Program-made: the position numbers and the translations under genes
NCBI GenBank assembly: GCA_964477205.1
Contig: CAYZDE010000011.1
Span: 1 to 20,307 of the forward strand
Reading direction: 5' to 3'
DNA from: UBA93 sp964477205
GTDB taxonomy: Archaea; Micrarchaeota; Micrarchaeia; Norongarragalinales; Norongarragalinaceae
DNA: 20,307 bases
Notes under the pieces: generated by a model
Seen by the model: only the letters and a program-made list of their open reading frames with translations
Database searches by the model: none
What the model was told of the DNA's origin: nothing
In this document: piece by piece, positions 6,825-14,902 of the stretch
Layout: each line of letters starts with the position of its first letter
How positions within the stretch are numbered: position 1 is the stretch's first letter

Positions 6825-7667
6825 ATGGATATGAAAGAGTTCAAAGAGGTTCTAAGAATCCAAACCACGGCCTTGAAGGCTTTGCACGACTACTTGTATG
6901 AAAAGGATTGCGTGCAGGTCTTGCCGGTAATGCTCTCAAAAACCACTGACCCGCTCAGCCACTCGGTGTTCGACGCGGAAATAGATTACTACGGAGACAA
7001 ATACTCATTAACGAAGAGCATGATTTTTCAAAAGCAATTATTGGCCCCTCATTTCGAGCGGGTGTTCGTTTTCTCGCCGAACGTCCGGCTGGAAAAAGAA
7101 GAGAAGCGACACGGGGGAAAACACCTAATAGAATTCTCGCAGTTGGACATGGAATTTCAAGGAGCGTCAAAAGAAGAGTTCATGTCATTCGTCGAGGAAA
7201 TGCTTTGCCTCGTAGTGAAGCGAGTGAAAAAAGAGCGCGCAAAAGAATTAGAGGTGTTGGGCAGGAAATTGGAAACCCCTCGCACACCTTTCAAGCGAAT
7301 GCAAGCGAGCGAGACGATTGAAGAGGAAGCGTCCTTGCATTCGAGCGAGCCTTTTTGGTTATTGGGCCACGAGCGCGAGTTTTATGATAAATGGGAGCAC
7401 AACTACGACTTGATTTATCCAGAAGGGTTCGGTGAAGCACTAAGCGGCGGCGAACGGGAATGGGAAACAAAAGAAATTAAGAGAAAAATGCTTCTTACTG
7501 GAAAAAACCTAGCCCAATATGAAGAATGGCTTGAAGCCTCACAACACTTTGTTCCTAGCGCCGGAGGAGGATTAGGGATCGAACGCCTCGTTCGCTGGTT
7601 AAGTGGCAAAAAAAGCATTGAAGAAGTCGCTCCATTTGCAAAAATACCCGGCACGCCGCAAACCTAA
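6825..7667 (+). CDS. Archaeal asparagine synthetase A-like enzyme (class II aaRS-like, no anticodon domain)
   Basis: 280 residues from the ATG at 6825. It is a stand-alone class II catalytic core related to AsnRS/AspRS: motif 2 at 88-110 (RLEKEEKRHGGKHLIEFSQ, then LDME), GEALSGGEREWE at 203-214 (compare GEIIGGSQR in AsnRS) and motif 3 GGGLGIERLV at 247-256. The anticodon-binding domain is missing. Its closest known relative is the archaeal AS-AR enzyme of Pyrococcus, which makes asparagine from aspartate with ammonia and ATP. Sitting behind asnS and a regulator fits this role. The frame is open 22 codons further upstream, but those overlap the promoter (AAAGATATTA at about 6797-6806). Codon use is more AT-rich than asnS. 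An aminoacyl-tRNA-modifying role is an alternative. Confidence 0.85.
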   Translation: MDMKEFKEVLRIQTTALKALHDYLYEKDCVQVLPVMLSKTTDPLSHSVFDAEIDYYGDKYSLTKSMIFQKQLLAPHFERVFVFSPNVRLEKEEKRHGGKHLIEFSQLDMEFQGASKEEFMSFVEEMLCLVVKRVKKERAKELEVLGRKLETPRTPFKRMQASETIEEEASLHSSEPFWLLGHEREFYDKWEHNYDLIYPEGFGEALSGGEREWETKEIKRKMLLTGKNLAQYEEWLEASQHFVPSAGGGLGIERLVRWLSGKKSIEEVAPFAKIPGTPQT

Positions 7668-7678
7668 TTAAAAAAAAA
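7666..7678 (+). promoter_or_regulatory. TATA-like element of the nurA operon
   Basis: TAATTAAAAAAAA begins in the stop codon of the AsnA-like gene and is centred about 26 bp before the nurA ATG at 7695. No Shine-Dalgarno precedes that ATG, which suggests a leaderless operon mRNA. The A-run gives no T-run on the plus strand, so it is not a terminator for the upstream gene. Confidence 0.55.
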
Positions 7679-7694
7679 CGCGTAACGATTTGCA

Positions 7695-8663
7695 ATGATA
7701 ACGCGCGCGCTGGAAGGAATCACTCCCCCGGACGACTCGGAAGTCGGGGAGCCTTTCTTCGCGGACCCGCGCTACAAGGCACTCCCGCTCGAATCGTCAC
7801 GCTTCAACAAGCTCGAACCGCGCGCGGGCAAAGTCGCGTGCGTGGACGGCGGCAACCAATGCGTACTCGACACACCTTCCCTCGCCGTGCACCTCGTACG
7901 CGTTTACTATAACTTATTCAACGGCGCGAAGCGCTTGAAACAGGAGAAAAACGAGTTCCTAGTCGAAGCGCGCACGCGCGTGGAAGGCCGTAAAGTGCTC
8001 ATCGACGCCGAATGCAAAGCATTGAATGGGAATTGCATTGAATCCTTCTCTTTGGACGCTTTCGACGCGAGCGTTTCACTGAATAACCGGCGCGCTTCCC
8101 CGGCAATCGCGGGGAACGTAGCGAGGCGTTACGCCGAATGGTCACTCACCGAGCGGGCGCTGCGCGAAGCTAACGCGGTGGTGCGCGACGGCGCCCTTGA
8201 AACGAGCGTAACCGGCGAGGCGGCGCACGCGAAAAAGTGCTTTGGAACCGGAAAGCTGTGCGGAATAGCGAAAACGAGCGCCCTCTTGACTACAACGGGC
8301 TTGCCTTTAACCGTCGCCGTGCAAAAAATCGCTCCAAAGGGCGCGTGGCAATACGGGCCAGTCTGCGTTAATAATCACCCGGACCACAACGCCGAGATAT
8401 TCGTTACGCGCTTTCACGAGTCAAGCGAGCGCGCTTTTCGCTTTGAAGTCGAGAAAGGCGGAGACTCGAAAAGCATTGCCGAAGCAGTCGCGTTCCAGTC
8501 GAATGACGCGTGCTTCCCGGGCTATCCTTACGGCTTGATTGACGCGGACGCCATGACGCGCGTTACGAACGCGGAAACCAAGGCGTTAAAGGAGTTATTG
8601 AACTTACGATTCAAGGGTTTGCGTGGCGCAGTGGACGCGCACGCGGTGCTTGATGCATTGTGA
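7695..8663 (+). CDS. nurA: NurA nuclease (5'-3' end-resection nuclease)
   Basis: 322 residues. NurA is a Mn-dependent RNase H-like nuclease that works with HerA to resect DNA ends. Visible core elements are CVDGGNQ (D51, first active-site Asp), VVRDGALET (D165) and, near the C-terminus, YPYGLIDADAMTRVT (276-291) and DAHAVLDAL (314-322) with a His typical of the family end. The middle is divergent, so the assignment relies on these motifs and on the 4-nt GTGA overlap with herA directly downstream. It is the first gene of a repair operon; in many other archaea nurA lies last, after herA-mre11-rad50. Base composition matches its neighbours. A promoter lies 26 bp upstream of the ATG. Confidence 0.85.
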   Translation: MITRALEGITPPDDSEVGEPFFADPRYKALPLESSRFNKLEPRAGKVACVDGGNQCVLDTPSLAVHLVRVYYNLFNGAKRLKQEKNEFLVEARTRVEGRKVLIDAECKALNGNCIESFSLDAFDASVSLNNRRASPAIAGNVARRYAEWSLTERALREANAVVRDGALETSVTGEAAHAKKCFGTGKLCGIAKTSALLTTTGLPLTVAVQKIAPKGAWQYGPVCVNNHPDHNAEIFVTRFHESSERAFRFEVEKGGDSKSIAEAVAFQSNDACFPGYPYGLIDADAMTRVTNAETKALKELLNLRFKGLRGAVDAHAVLDAL

Positions 8664-10111
8664 TTGGAATGAAGGTAATAGTAGGGCAAATCGTTTCAGG
8701 CGGCTTCGGAGAGCTATTGATTAGGCAAAAGAGCAGTGAGGAATTGCAAGTCGGCGAGCTGCTGGTATCCGAAGAAAAAGAAAGAAAGCAGTTGCTTCAA
8801 GTGTTCGACTTGGAATACGGCAGCCAAATCAGTGGTGAAGCCCGCGAACTAGTAAGTGGAATGAAACTCGAGGGCCACGGAGAAGGCACGGCACTAATCG
8901 AGAAAGAACTCCGCAATTACGTGCTCGCTAAAGTCAAGGGGCTGGTAACCGTTAAGGATGGCAAACCGCACGCGGTAAAGTCACTACCCGCATTCTTCTC
9001 TACCCTGCGCCGCATCGAGGAAGACGACTTATCATTCTTAGACTCACCTAAAAAGCCGTTGTTCCTCGGTTACGTGCGCTCAGGCAGTAAAACACTAAGC
9101 CACCCGGTAATCGTTGACGGCGAGAAAGTGCTGTCACATCACATACTAATACCCGCGAGCACGGGCCGGGGCAAGAGCAACCTCGTTAAGGTAATGTTAT
9201 GGTCGCTCCTTGACTCGAATTACTGCGGCGTGCTCGTCCTCGACGCGCACGGCGAATACCAAAAAGCATTATCAACTCACCCCAAAGCCAGGGATAACTT
9301 AGTTTCCTATTCGACTAAAGCCGAAGGAGGCGCGGTGAGCTTGCGAATTAACAAGCGACTGGTCAAGCCATGGCACTTACGCGGGGTCGTGCGATTGAGC
9401 GAAGCGCAAGAAGAAGCGGTTTACACTGCTTACCGTGAAAAAGGGGATGACTGGGTGAACTCTTGCCTTTCCGGCGAGGAATTACCCGGCGTCCACGAGG
9501 GAACAATTTGCGTGCTCCAACGCAAGATGAAACTCTTGTTAAAGGAAGGCTTGTTCGTGGATTCGGGCAGCGAAACGCTAGTGGACGACGTAGTCGCACA
9601 CCTTCAAAAAGGCAGAAAGGTAATAATCGACACTTCCACGCTAGGCGGGGAAACCGAATTACTCGCAACCAGCATCTTCGCCAGCGCAGTGTTCAACAAG
9701 GCGCGCTCGAACCGCGGAAAACAAGTGAGCATCGTGCTCGAGGAAGCTCCGCGCGTGCTCAGCGAAGCCGCCGGGGCGAACGTTTTCTCAACCATCGCGC
9801 GCGAAGGCCGCAAATTCGGCGTGGGACTCATTGCTATAACCCAGCTTGCGAGCTTGATTCCAAAGGAAGTGCTCGCTAACTTGAACACTAAGATAATACT
9901 AGGCAATGAAATGAAGAGCGAACGCGAGGCAATCATAGGCAGCGCGGCCCAAGACTTAAGCAATGACTTCAAGGCCATCGGAGCACTCGACAAGGGCGAG
10001 GCAATAGTATCCTCGGTGTTCACTGCCTGCGCCGTCCCGATTAAAGTGCCCTTGTTCGAGGATTACGCAACCAAGAACGACAAACCGGTTAGAAAAGAGT
10101 TCGTGTTATGA
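8660..10111 (+). CDS. herA: HerA hexameric DNA translocase
   Basis: 483 residues. An N-terminal HAS-barrel (about 1-90, VIVGQIVSGGFGELLIRQK) is followed by the FtsK/HerA-type RecA-like ATPase: Walker A ASTGRGKSN (166-174), VLVLDAHGEY (191-200), Walker B IVLEEAPRVL (358-367) and the sensor region ITQLASLIPKEVLANLNTKI (393-412). HerA pumps DNA and drives NurA resection. The P-loop has Arg at position 170 where the usual consensus is TGSGKS; the Lys and Ser are kept. The start is the GTG at 8660, overlapping the nurA stop by 4 nt; ATG at 8669 (MKVIVGQIV) is equally plausible. The stop overlaps the next gene by ATGA, so the set looks translationally coupled. Confidence 0.95.
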   Translation: MIGMKVIVGQIVSGGFGELLIRQKSSEELQVGELLVSEEKERKQLLQVFDLEYGSQISGEARELVSGMKLEGHGEGTALIEKELRNYVLAKVKGLVTVKDGKPHAVKSLPAFFSTLRRIEEDDLSFLDSPKKPLFLGYVRSGSKTLSHPVIVDGEKVLSHHILIPASTGRGKSNLVKVMLWSLLDSNYCGVLVLDAHGEYQKALSTHPKARDNLVSYSTKAEGGAVSLRINKRLVKPWHLRGVVRLSEAQEEAVYTAYREKGDDWVNSCLSGEELPGVHEGTICVLQRKMKLLLKEGLFVDSGSETLVDDVVAHLQKGRKVIIDTSTLGGETELLATSIFASAVFNKARSNRGKQVSIVLEEAPRVLSEAAGANVFSTIAREGRKFGVGLIAITQLASLIPKEVLANLNTKIILGNEMKSEREAIIGSAAQDLSNDFKAIGALDKGEAIVSSVFTACAVPIKVPLFEDYATKNDKPVRKEFVL

Positions 10112-10539
10112 AGAAGGATAAGAGAATCAAGAAAGAGAATTTGCCGGCGGCGACCATAGAAAAAGTTGAAGCATTCGTCGAGCTTCGCGCGCGCCATTAT
10201 ACCGCGCGAATCGCGGGCGTGGCCGCGGCAATAAGCGGAATAATAGCTTACCTTGCGACTCACCCGTCGGTCTGGCACGCAATGTTCCACGACTTAACCG
10301 CGTTCCTAATGCAGGACATAACCTTGTTCATGCTCGCTTGCGTGGCGACCGTCGTCTACGCTCTAGTAGGCCTAGCCGGCCTAAGGAGGCACCACGACGA
10401 GTTAGCCAGGCACCTAGCGCGAACACACAAGCATCACTCCCACGCTAGGGTTCACGACGACCACTCCCTCACTCTGACAAACAAGAAGCCGACCAAGTGG
10501 CAGCGCGCCCACTGGCACCACGTCAGCATACGCAAGTAA
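10108..10539 (+). CDS. Two-TM protein with a His-rich tail, coupled to herA
   Basis: 143 residues; I do not recognise a family. A Lys-rich N-terminus (1-30) is followed by two hydrophobic segments, about 33-51 (RIAGVAAAISGIIAYLA) and about 71-91 (ITLFMLACVATVVYALVGLAG). The last 50 residues (94-143) hold 12 histidines in a basic tail. Both ends are positively charged, so by the positive-inside rule both would face the cytoplasm. The ATG overlaps the herA stop (ATGA) and 31 nt separate its stop from mre11, so it is within the nurA-herA-mre11-rad50 run. The His clusters could bind metal or nucleic acid. A membrane anchor for the resection machinery is an attractive but unproven idea. Nothing indicates that it is a pseudogene. 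Confidence 0.8.
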   Translation: MKKDKRIKKENLPAATIEKVEAFVELRARHYTARIAGVAAAISGIIAYLATHPSVWHAMFHDLTAFLMQDITLFMLACVATVVYALVGLAGLRRHHDELARHLARTHKHHSHARVHDDHSLTLTNKKPTKWQRAHWHHVSIRK

Positions 10540-10570
10540 AATAAGCCCCTAAACCTTAACCGATTATACG

Positions 10571-11779
10571 GTGGAAAACTTCGTTTTTGCGCACTTAGCC
10601 GATGTTCACCTCGGCGCTTTTCGAGAGCCCGAGCTACGCGAACTCAATGCGCGCGCTTTCGAAGCCGTGCTAGACGCCTGTTCGGAAGCCGACTTCCTGG
10701 TAATCGCGGGCGACTTATTCGACACTCCACTCCCCGACTTGTCAATCGTCGACCGCGCAGTCAAGAAAATGCGCGCGCTCGTCGAACAAGGAAAGAAGAT
10801 TTACTTAGTGTACGGGTCGCACGACTACTCGGTGAACGAGACGAGCGTAATCGACGTGCTCAACAGCGCGGGCGTGATAACCAAGATAACCGGGGGCAAA
10901 GCCGAAAACAATAGAATCAAGCTCGATTTCACTAAGGATGAGGCGACCGGCGCGCTCTTGACCGGCTTAAGCGCCCGAAAGCGCGGTTTGGAACTCGAAA
11001 ATTACGAGGCACTCGACTTGAATCACTTGCAAGAGCGAAACGGGTTCAAAGTGTTTGCGTTCCACTCGGGAATCGAGGAGCACAAGCCCGACTTCCTCAA
11101 GGGAGTGGAAAGCATTCCATTGTCCCTACTGCCGAAAGGCTTCGATTACTACGCCGGAGGGCACGTACACAAGCGCATCGACATTGTCGAAAAAAATTAC
11201 GGGCGGATTGTTTACCCCGGCCCATTGTTCGCAGCGGATTACAAGGACCTCGACGACCTCGCCGAAAAAGAGCACGGCTTTTACATGGTGCGCGTGAAAG
11301 GCGGCGAAGTAATTGCTGAATTCAAGCCAATCAAGGTAGCCGAAGTCGTGAAAATAGGGGCGGACGCTAACGAAAAAAGCGCTAGTGCGCTGCGCGACGA
11401 ATTATTGTCAACGGCTAGGGAAACGAAAGCTATAGGAAAAATAATTTTGCTGAGGGTCGCGGGCGAACTCGCTTCGGGAAACCCGGGCGAAGTCGGTTTC
11501 AACGAAGTGCGCTCGGCTTTCGAAGGCGCCCTAGTAGTAAAAGTGAACCGCTCGAAGCTCACCGCGCCAAAACTCGAGAGAATCAAAGTGGAAGGCGAGG
11601 ACAAGCGCGCAGTTGAAAAAGCGCTATTCAAGTCGCTAGCCAATGGGAAGTGGAGCCACGAGCCCGCGGCCCCGCTCCTCGAAGCATTAAAGCAGCCGCG
11701 AAGCAACGAAGAAACTAAAACGAATTACGAAGAGCGCGTAAAGCAACGCGCCTTCTCGCTGTTGGAGGGCTTGAAGTGA
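10571..11779 (+). CDS. mre11: Mre11 DNA repair nuclease
   Basis: 402 residues. Calcineurin-like phosphoesterase motifs in order: DVHLG (D11, H13), GDLFD (D48), GSHD (83 is Ser, H84, D85), FHSGIEE (H165) and GGHVHKR (H198, H200). Mre11 is the endo/3'-5' exonuclease partner of Rad50 at double-strand breaks. Motif III is GSHD where the canonical form is GNHD; the Asn is normally a metal ligand, so this is a notable substitution. The C-terminal cap and Rad50-binding helices fill about 250-402. The GTG start at 10571 (MENFVFAHLADVH) lies after a 31-nt gap holding TTATAC and CCTTAACC, possibly an internal promoter. The stop overlaps the rad50 start by 4 nt (GTGA). Confidence 0.93.
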   Translation: MENFVFAHLADVHLGAFREPELRELNARAFEAVLDACSEADFLVIAGDLFDTPLPDLSIVDRAVKKMRALVEQGKKIYLVYGSHDYSVNETSVIDVLNSAGVITKITGGKAENNRIKLDFTKDEATGALLTGLSARKRGLELENYEALDLNHLQERNGFKVFAFHSGIEEHKPDFLKGVESIPLSLLPKGFDYYAGGHVHKRIDIVEKNYGRIVYPGPLFAADYKDLDDLAEKEHGFYMVRVKGGEVIAEFKPIKVAEVVKIGADANEKSASALRDELLSTARETKAIGKIILLRVAGELASGNPGEVGFNEVRSAFEGALVVKVNRSKLTAPKLERIKVEGEDKRAVEKALFKSLANGKWSHEPAAPLLEALKQPRSNEETKTNYEERVKQRAFSLLEGLK

Positions 11780-13770
11780 AACTCCTGCAACTCGAACTCG
11801 AGAACGTGCGCTCTTACAAGAAAGCTTCAGTGGAATTCCCGGAAGGCGTCTGCCTTTTCGAAGGGGACATCGGCTCGGGCAAGAGCACGCTCTTGTACGC
11901 AATTGAATTCGCCTTATTCGGCTTAGGCGGAGTGAAAGCCGCTCACTTGCTCCGCCACGGCGAGTCAAAGGCGAGCGTGCGCCTAGACTTTGAAGTAAAT
12001 GAAAAAAAGTATTCGGTCGGGCGAACCATAGAAAAAAAGTCACGAGGAGCCGGCCAAGGCCCCGGTTGGATGGAATCCGAAGGAGTGCGGCGCACCCTTG
12101 CCCCCGCGGAAATCAAGCCCGCAGTGCTAAAAGTCTTAGGGTTCAACGAGCCGGCCGACCCTAAGAGCACGAGTGTAATCTATCGCTACGCAGTGTTCAC
12201 GCCGCAAGAGGAAATGAAGTTCATACTCAACCAGCGCCCGGAAGAGCGCCTTCAAACACTCAGAAAGGCATTCGGAATCGAAGACTACAAGAACGCCAAG
12301 GACAATGCCAAGGTCGCGGCTAGCGCTGCGGCAAAGCGAGCCGAATACTTGAAGGGCGCGGCCAAAGGCCTTGAAGAAAACGAGGAAAAACTAGCTTTAC
12401 TGGAAAAAGAGCGAGTTGAAATCAAAAAGCAAGAGGAAAACGCTGCCTCTGAAAGCGCGCGCCTGGAAAAAGAAATCGCTGGAAAGGAAAGCGAGTTAGC
12501 CAAGCTGAGCGCGGAAAAAGAGGAAGCCGCCGCCCTCGCCGCGGAAGTGCCGCGGCTAGAGGAGAATCTCAAACGCCTAAAAGAGCGGCTGGAAGAATAC
12601 GCGGCTGACGCCGAACGAATCAAGTCAACGCTTAAGGAAGCCGAACATCCAAAAAAGCCGGATAAGGCTAGTGAAGACATAGCCGTTGCAATAAGAGCTA
12701 AGCGCATTGAATTAAAGCCGATTGAAGAAAAAGCGGTCACATCTAAAAACAAGGCGCGCGACCTCCGCGAGTTAATGGAGAAAGGAGAGTGCCCGACTTG
12801 CGGCCAAGCCACTAGCGGAAAATTCGAGGAAGCCGCGCTTGCAAGGGAAAAAGAAGCACTGGCGGCTCACGGGGAAGCCGAACGCAGGCAAAAAGAAATC
12901 GAATCGCTCTCGCGAGAGCACGAAAACGCATTGAAAGAAGAAGTGGAATTCAAGCAAGCCTTAATGCGCGAAAAAGAGAACGAGGCGAACGCAGCGCGCT
13001 TGAAGCAAATCGAAGGCAAGCTTGAAGAAGGCAGCAAACTACAATCCGGCTTGGAGTTGGAACTCTCTGAAAAAAAGCGCACGCTGGAAAAGAAAAAAAC
13101 GGTTCTAGAGTCCTTCTCGGAAAAGGAAAGGCTAGTGCGTGAAGCGCGCTCGCGTGCAGCCGAAGCAAAGGCACTCGCCGCTTCCCTGGAAGCCAAGGCA
13201 AAAGCGAATGAAGAGAGGCGCACTGAGCTGGTTGGAACGATAAGCACTAAAAAGGAAGCGCGGGCCGGGCTCGAGAAGCGCAGCCTCCAAAAATCCTGGC
13301 TCTCGGATTACTTCGCGCCCGCCCTCGACCAAATCGAAGAGCACGTTCTCGCTTACTTGAACCGCGACTTCAACTCCTTATTCTCAAAGTGGGTTAACGA
13401 GTTACTCGATAACGCGGACATCGACGCCGGTCTCGACGACTCGTTCACTCCGCAAGTCACTCAAAACGGGTTCGACCAAGACTTAAACGCATTGAGCGGA
13501 GGAGAGAAGACGGCCATTGCCCTAGCTTACCGGCTCGCCTTGAACGCCCTAGTGAAGCGAGAGTGCAAGGCAATGCAATCCAACTTGTTAATACTAGACG
13601 AGCCGACCGACGGGTTCAGCCGCGAGCAATTACAAAGAATGCGCGCGGTATTCGAAGGCGTGGATGCCTCGCAAGTCGTAATAGTATCGCATGAAAAAGA
13701 ACTCGAAGCGTTCGCGGACAAGGTTTACCGCGTTGAGAAGAAGGCGGGAGAGTCGAGGGTGCTGGAATGA
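11776..13770 (+). CDS. rad50: Rad50 ATPase with a short coiled coil
   Basis: 664 residues, shorter than the roughly 850-900 of well-studied archaeal Rad50. N-terminal ABC half: Walker A GDIGSGKST (30-38) and Q-loop FTPQEEM (141-147). Long coiled coil to about 500 broken by the zinc hook CPTC (339-342). C-terminal half: ABC signature LSGGEK (573-578), Walker B LLILDEPTDG (604-613) and H-loop SHE (638-640). Rad50 dimers bind DNA ends with Mre11 and join through a zinc ion at the hook. The arms are only about 150-160 residues each, which would give a shorter reach. Ala/Glu/Lys-rich arms are normal for this structure. The start is GTG at 11776 inside the mre11 stop; the ATGA at its end begins the next gene. 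Confidence 0.96.
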   Translation: MKLLQLELENVRSYKKASVEFPEGVCLFEGDIGSGKSTLLYAIEFALFGLGGVKAAHLLRHGESKASVRLDFEVNEKKYSVGRTIEKKSRGAGQGPGWMESEGVRRTLAPAEIKPAVLKVLGFNEPADPKSTSVIYRYAVFTPQEEMKFILNQRPEERLQTLRKAFGIEDYKNAKDNAKVAASAAAKRAEYLKGAAKGLEENEEKLALLEKERVEIKKQEENAASESARLEKEIAGKESELAKLSAEKEEAAALAAEVPRLEENLKRLKERLEEYAADAERIKSTLKEAEHPKKPDKASEDIAVAIRAKRIELKPIEEKAVTSKNKARDLRELMEKGECPTCGQATSGKFEEAALAREKEALAAHGEAERRQKEIESLSREHENALKEEVEFKQALMREKENEANAARLKQIEGKLEEGSKLQSGLELELSEKKRTLEKKKTVLESFSEKERLVREARSRAAEAKALAASLEAKAKANEERRTELVGTISTKKEARAGLEKRSLQKSWLSDYFAPALDQIEEHVLAYLNRDFNSLFSKWVNELLDNADIDAGLDDSFTPQVTQNGFDQDLNALSGGEKTAIALAYRLALNALVKRECKAMQSNLLILDEPTDGFSREQLQRMRAVFEGVDASQVVIVSHEKELEAFADKVYRVEKKAGESRVLE

Positions 13771-14516
13771 AAAGAGGAGAAAAGAAAGGGGAGAACGGGA
13801 AGCTGCTCGTGATAGGCGGCTCCAAGCGGATTCACGGGGCGCCGTTGCTCGCGATTCGCGCGGCAGCAAAAATCGCGGACCTAATTTACTTTTACTCACC
13901 GGAAAAAAACAATCAACGGTTATTGCAAAAAATGCGCTCGAAGAGTTGCTTGTTCATAACCATAGGCAAGAGAGAGTTGAACAAGGCAATCAATGAATGC
14001 GATTGCATCCTCACGGGTAACGGATTGGAAGTAAATGCGGCTAATGCAAAACTCGTTGAACGCGCACTCAAAGCAAAACGAGTCGTGTTGGACGGGGGAG
14101 CGTTGAGGATGGCAAAACCCGAACGCTTGAAGGAATGCATCGTGACTCCGCACGCAAAAGAATTCGAGGCATTATTCAAGTGCAAGGCAACGAAAGCGAA
14201 CGCCGTTAAAATGGCCGCGAAGCACTCTTGCATTATCTTATTGAAGGGCCGGGCGGACGTGGTAACGGACGGTAAGCGAACGCATTTGAACCGCACGGGT
14301 AACCAAGGAATGACCAAAGGGGGCACCGGCGACTCCCTGGCAGGCCTCGCTTCCGCTTTCCACTGCAAAAACCCGGCTTTTGAATCCGCGCTCGCAGCCG
14401 CGCGCACCAATGGAACAGCAGGCGACCTAGCTTTCAAGGCGAACGATTACGCTTTCGATGCGGAAGACCTAATCGCTTTTATTCCCCGCGCGCTAAAGAG
14501 AATTCGGGTGAATTAA
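13767..14516 (+). CDS. nnrD: ADP-dependent NAD(P)H-hydrate dehydratase domain protein (NnrD)
   Basis: 249 residues, ribokinase-like fold. VIGGSKRIHGAPLLAIRAAAK (15-35) is the family N-terminal signature, VTPHAKEFEAL (126-136) follows, and GNQGMTKGGTGDS (178-190) holds the catalytic Asp (D189). NnrD uses ADP or ATP to dehydrate damaged NADHX/NADPHX back to NAD(P)H. Many archaea have it fused to an NnrE epimerase domain; here only the dehydratase is present, so the epimerase is absent or elsewhere. Ten extra basic N-terminal residues (MKRGEKKGEN) precede the fold. It overlaps rad50 by ATGA and the next gene by 1 nt, so it shares the repair operon transcript; no functional link to repair is known to me. 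Confidence 0.9.
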   Translation: MKRGEKKGENGKLLVIGGSKRIHGAPLLAIRAAAKIADLIYFYSPEKNNQRLLQKMRSKSCLFITIGKRELNKAINECDCILTGNGLEVNAANAKLVERALKAKRVVLDGGALRMAKPERLKECIVTPHAKEFEALFKCKATKANAVKMAAKHSCIILLKGRADVVTDGKRTHLNRTGNQGMTKGGTGDSLAGLASAFHCKNPAFESALAAARTNGTAGDLAFKANDYAFDAEDLIAFIPRALKRIRVN

Positions 14517-14773
14517 TGCTGACTTTCCTTCCCTTAATCGCGATGGCGTTCTTCTTCATAATAATCGCCGTGCTAATCGTTTGTTTATTCAAGCGGCTCC
14601 TCGTGAACGCCGTGCTCGGCGTAATCGCGTTGCTCGTAATCAACCATTACGGCACCGAGTACGGAATAAACGTAGCGTTGAACGTGATTACTTTCATGGT
14701 TTGCGCGTTCCTGGGCCTTGCCGGCGCCGGACTCTTAATACTCTTGAGCTTACTCGGCGTAACCATATTATAA
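14516..14773 (+). CDS. BofA-like small membrane protein
   Basis: 85 residues, nearly all hydrophobic, three membrane segments: about 3-24, 30-44 and 53-83. The pattern LLVNAVLGVIALLVINHYG followed by INVALNVITFMVCAFLGLAGAGLLILLSLLG matches the BofA family. In Bacillus BofA restrains the SpoIVFB protease, but archaeal members have no known role. It overlaps the nnrD stop by 1 nt (TAATG) and is the last gene of the repair operon. It ends 11 nt before the convergent tRNA-Pro. Confidence 0.75.
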   Translation: MLTFLPLIAMAFFFIIIAVLIVCLFKRLLVNAVLGVIALLVINHYGTEYGINVALNVITFMVCAFLGLAGAGLLILLSLLGVTIL

Positions 14774-14784
14774 CAAGATAAAAG

Positions 14785-14857
14785 TGGGAGGACCGAGATT
14801 CGAACTCGGGTCACCGGCCCCCAAAGCCGGTAGGATACCAGGCTACCCCATCCCCCC
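14785..14857 (-). tRNA. tRNA-Pro (UGG)
   Basis: 73 nt, cloverleaf checked by hand. Acceptor GGGGGGA/TCCTCCC (one G-T pair), D-arm with AGCCTGGTA loop, anticodon stem CCGGC/GCCGG with loop TTTGGGG giving anticodon TGG, T-arm CCGAG/CTCGG with TTCGAAT loop, discriminator A. CCA is not encoded. It has no intron. A clear TATA at the usual spacing was not found; TTTTACTTT at about 14884-14892 is the only candidate. T-rich sequence follows its 3' end. Confidence 0.95.
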
Positions 14858-14888
14858 TTTTAACTTCGATAATAACTGGAGCGAAAGT

Positions 14889-14900
14889 AAAAGAAAAAGG
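14889..14900 (-). terminator. T-rich terminator behind the anchored protein gene
   Basis: Minus strand reads CCTTTTTCTTTTAC starting 2 nt after the stop codon at 14903, a T-run typical of archaeal termination. No hairpin accompanies it. Confidence 0.45.
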
Positions 14901-14902
14901 GG

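Noticed and set aside
12285..13344. Several minus-strand open frames opposite rad50
   Set aside because: Ser/Leu/Ala/Phe-rich mirror translations of the Glu/Lys/Ala coiled coil; no start signals or motifs.
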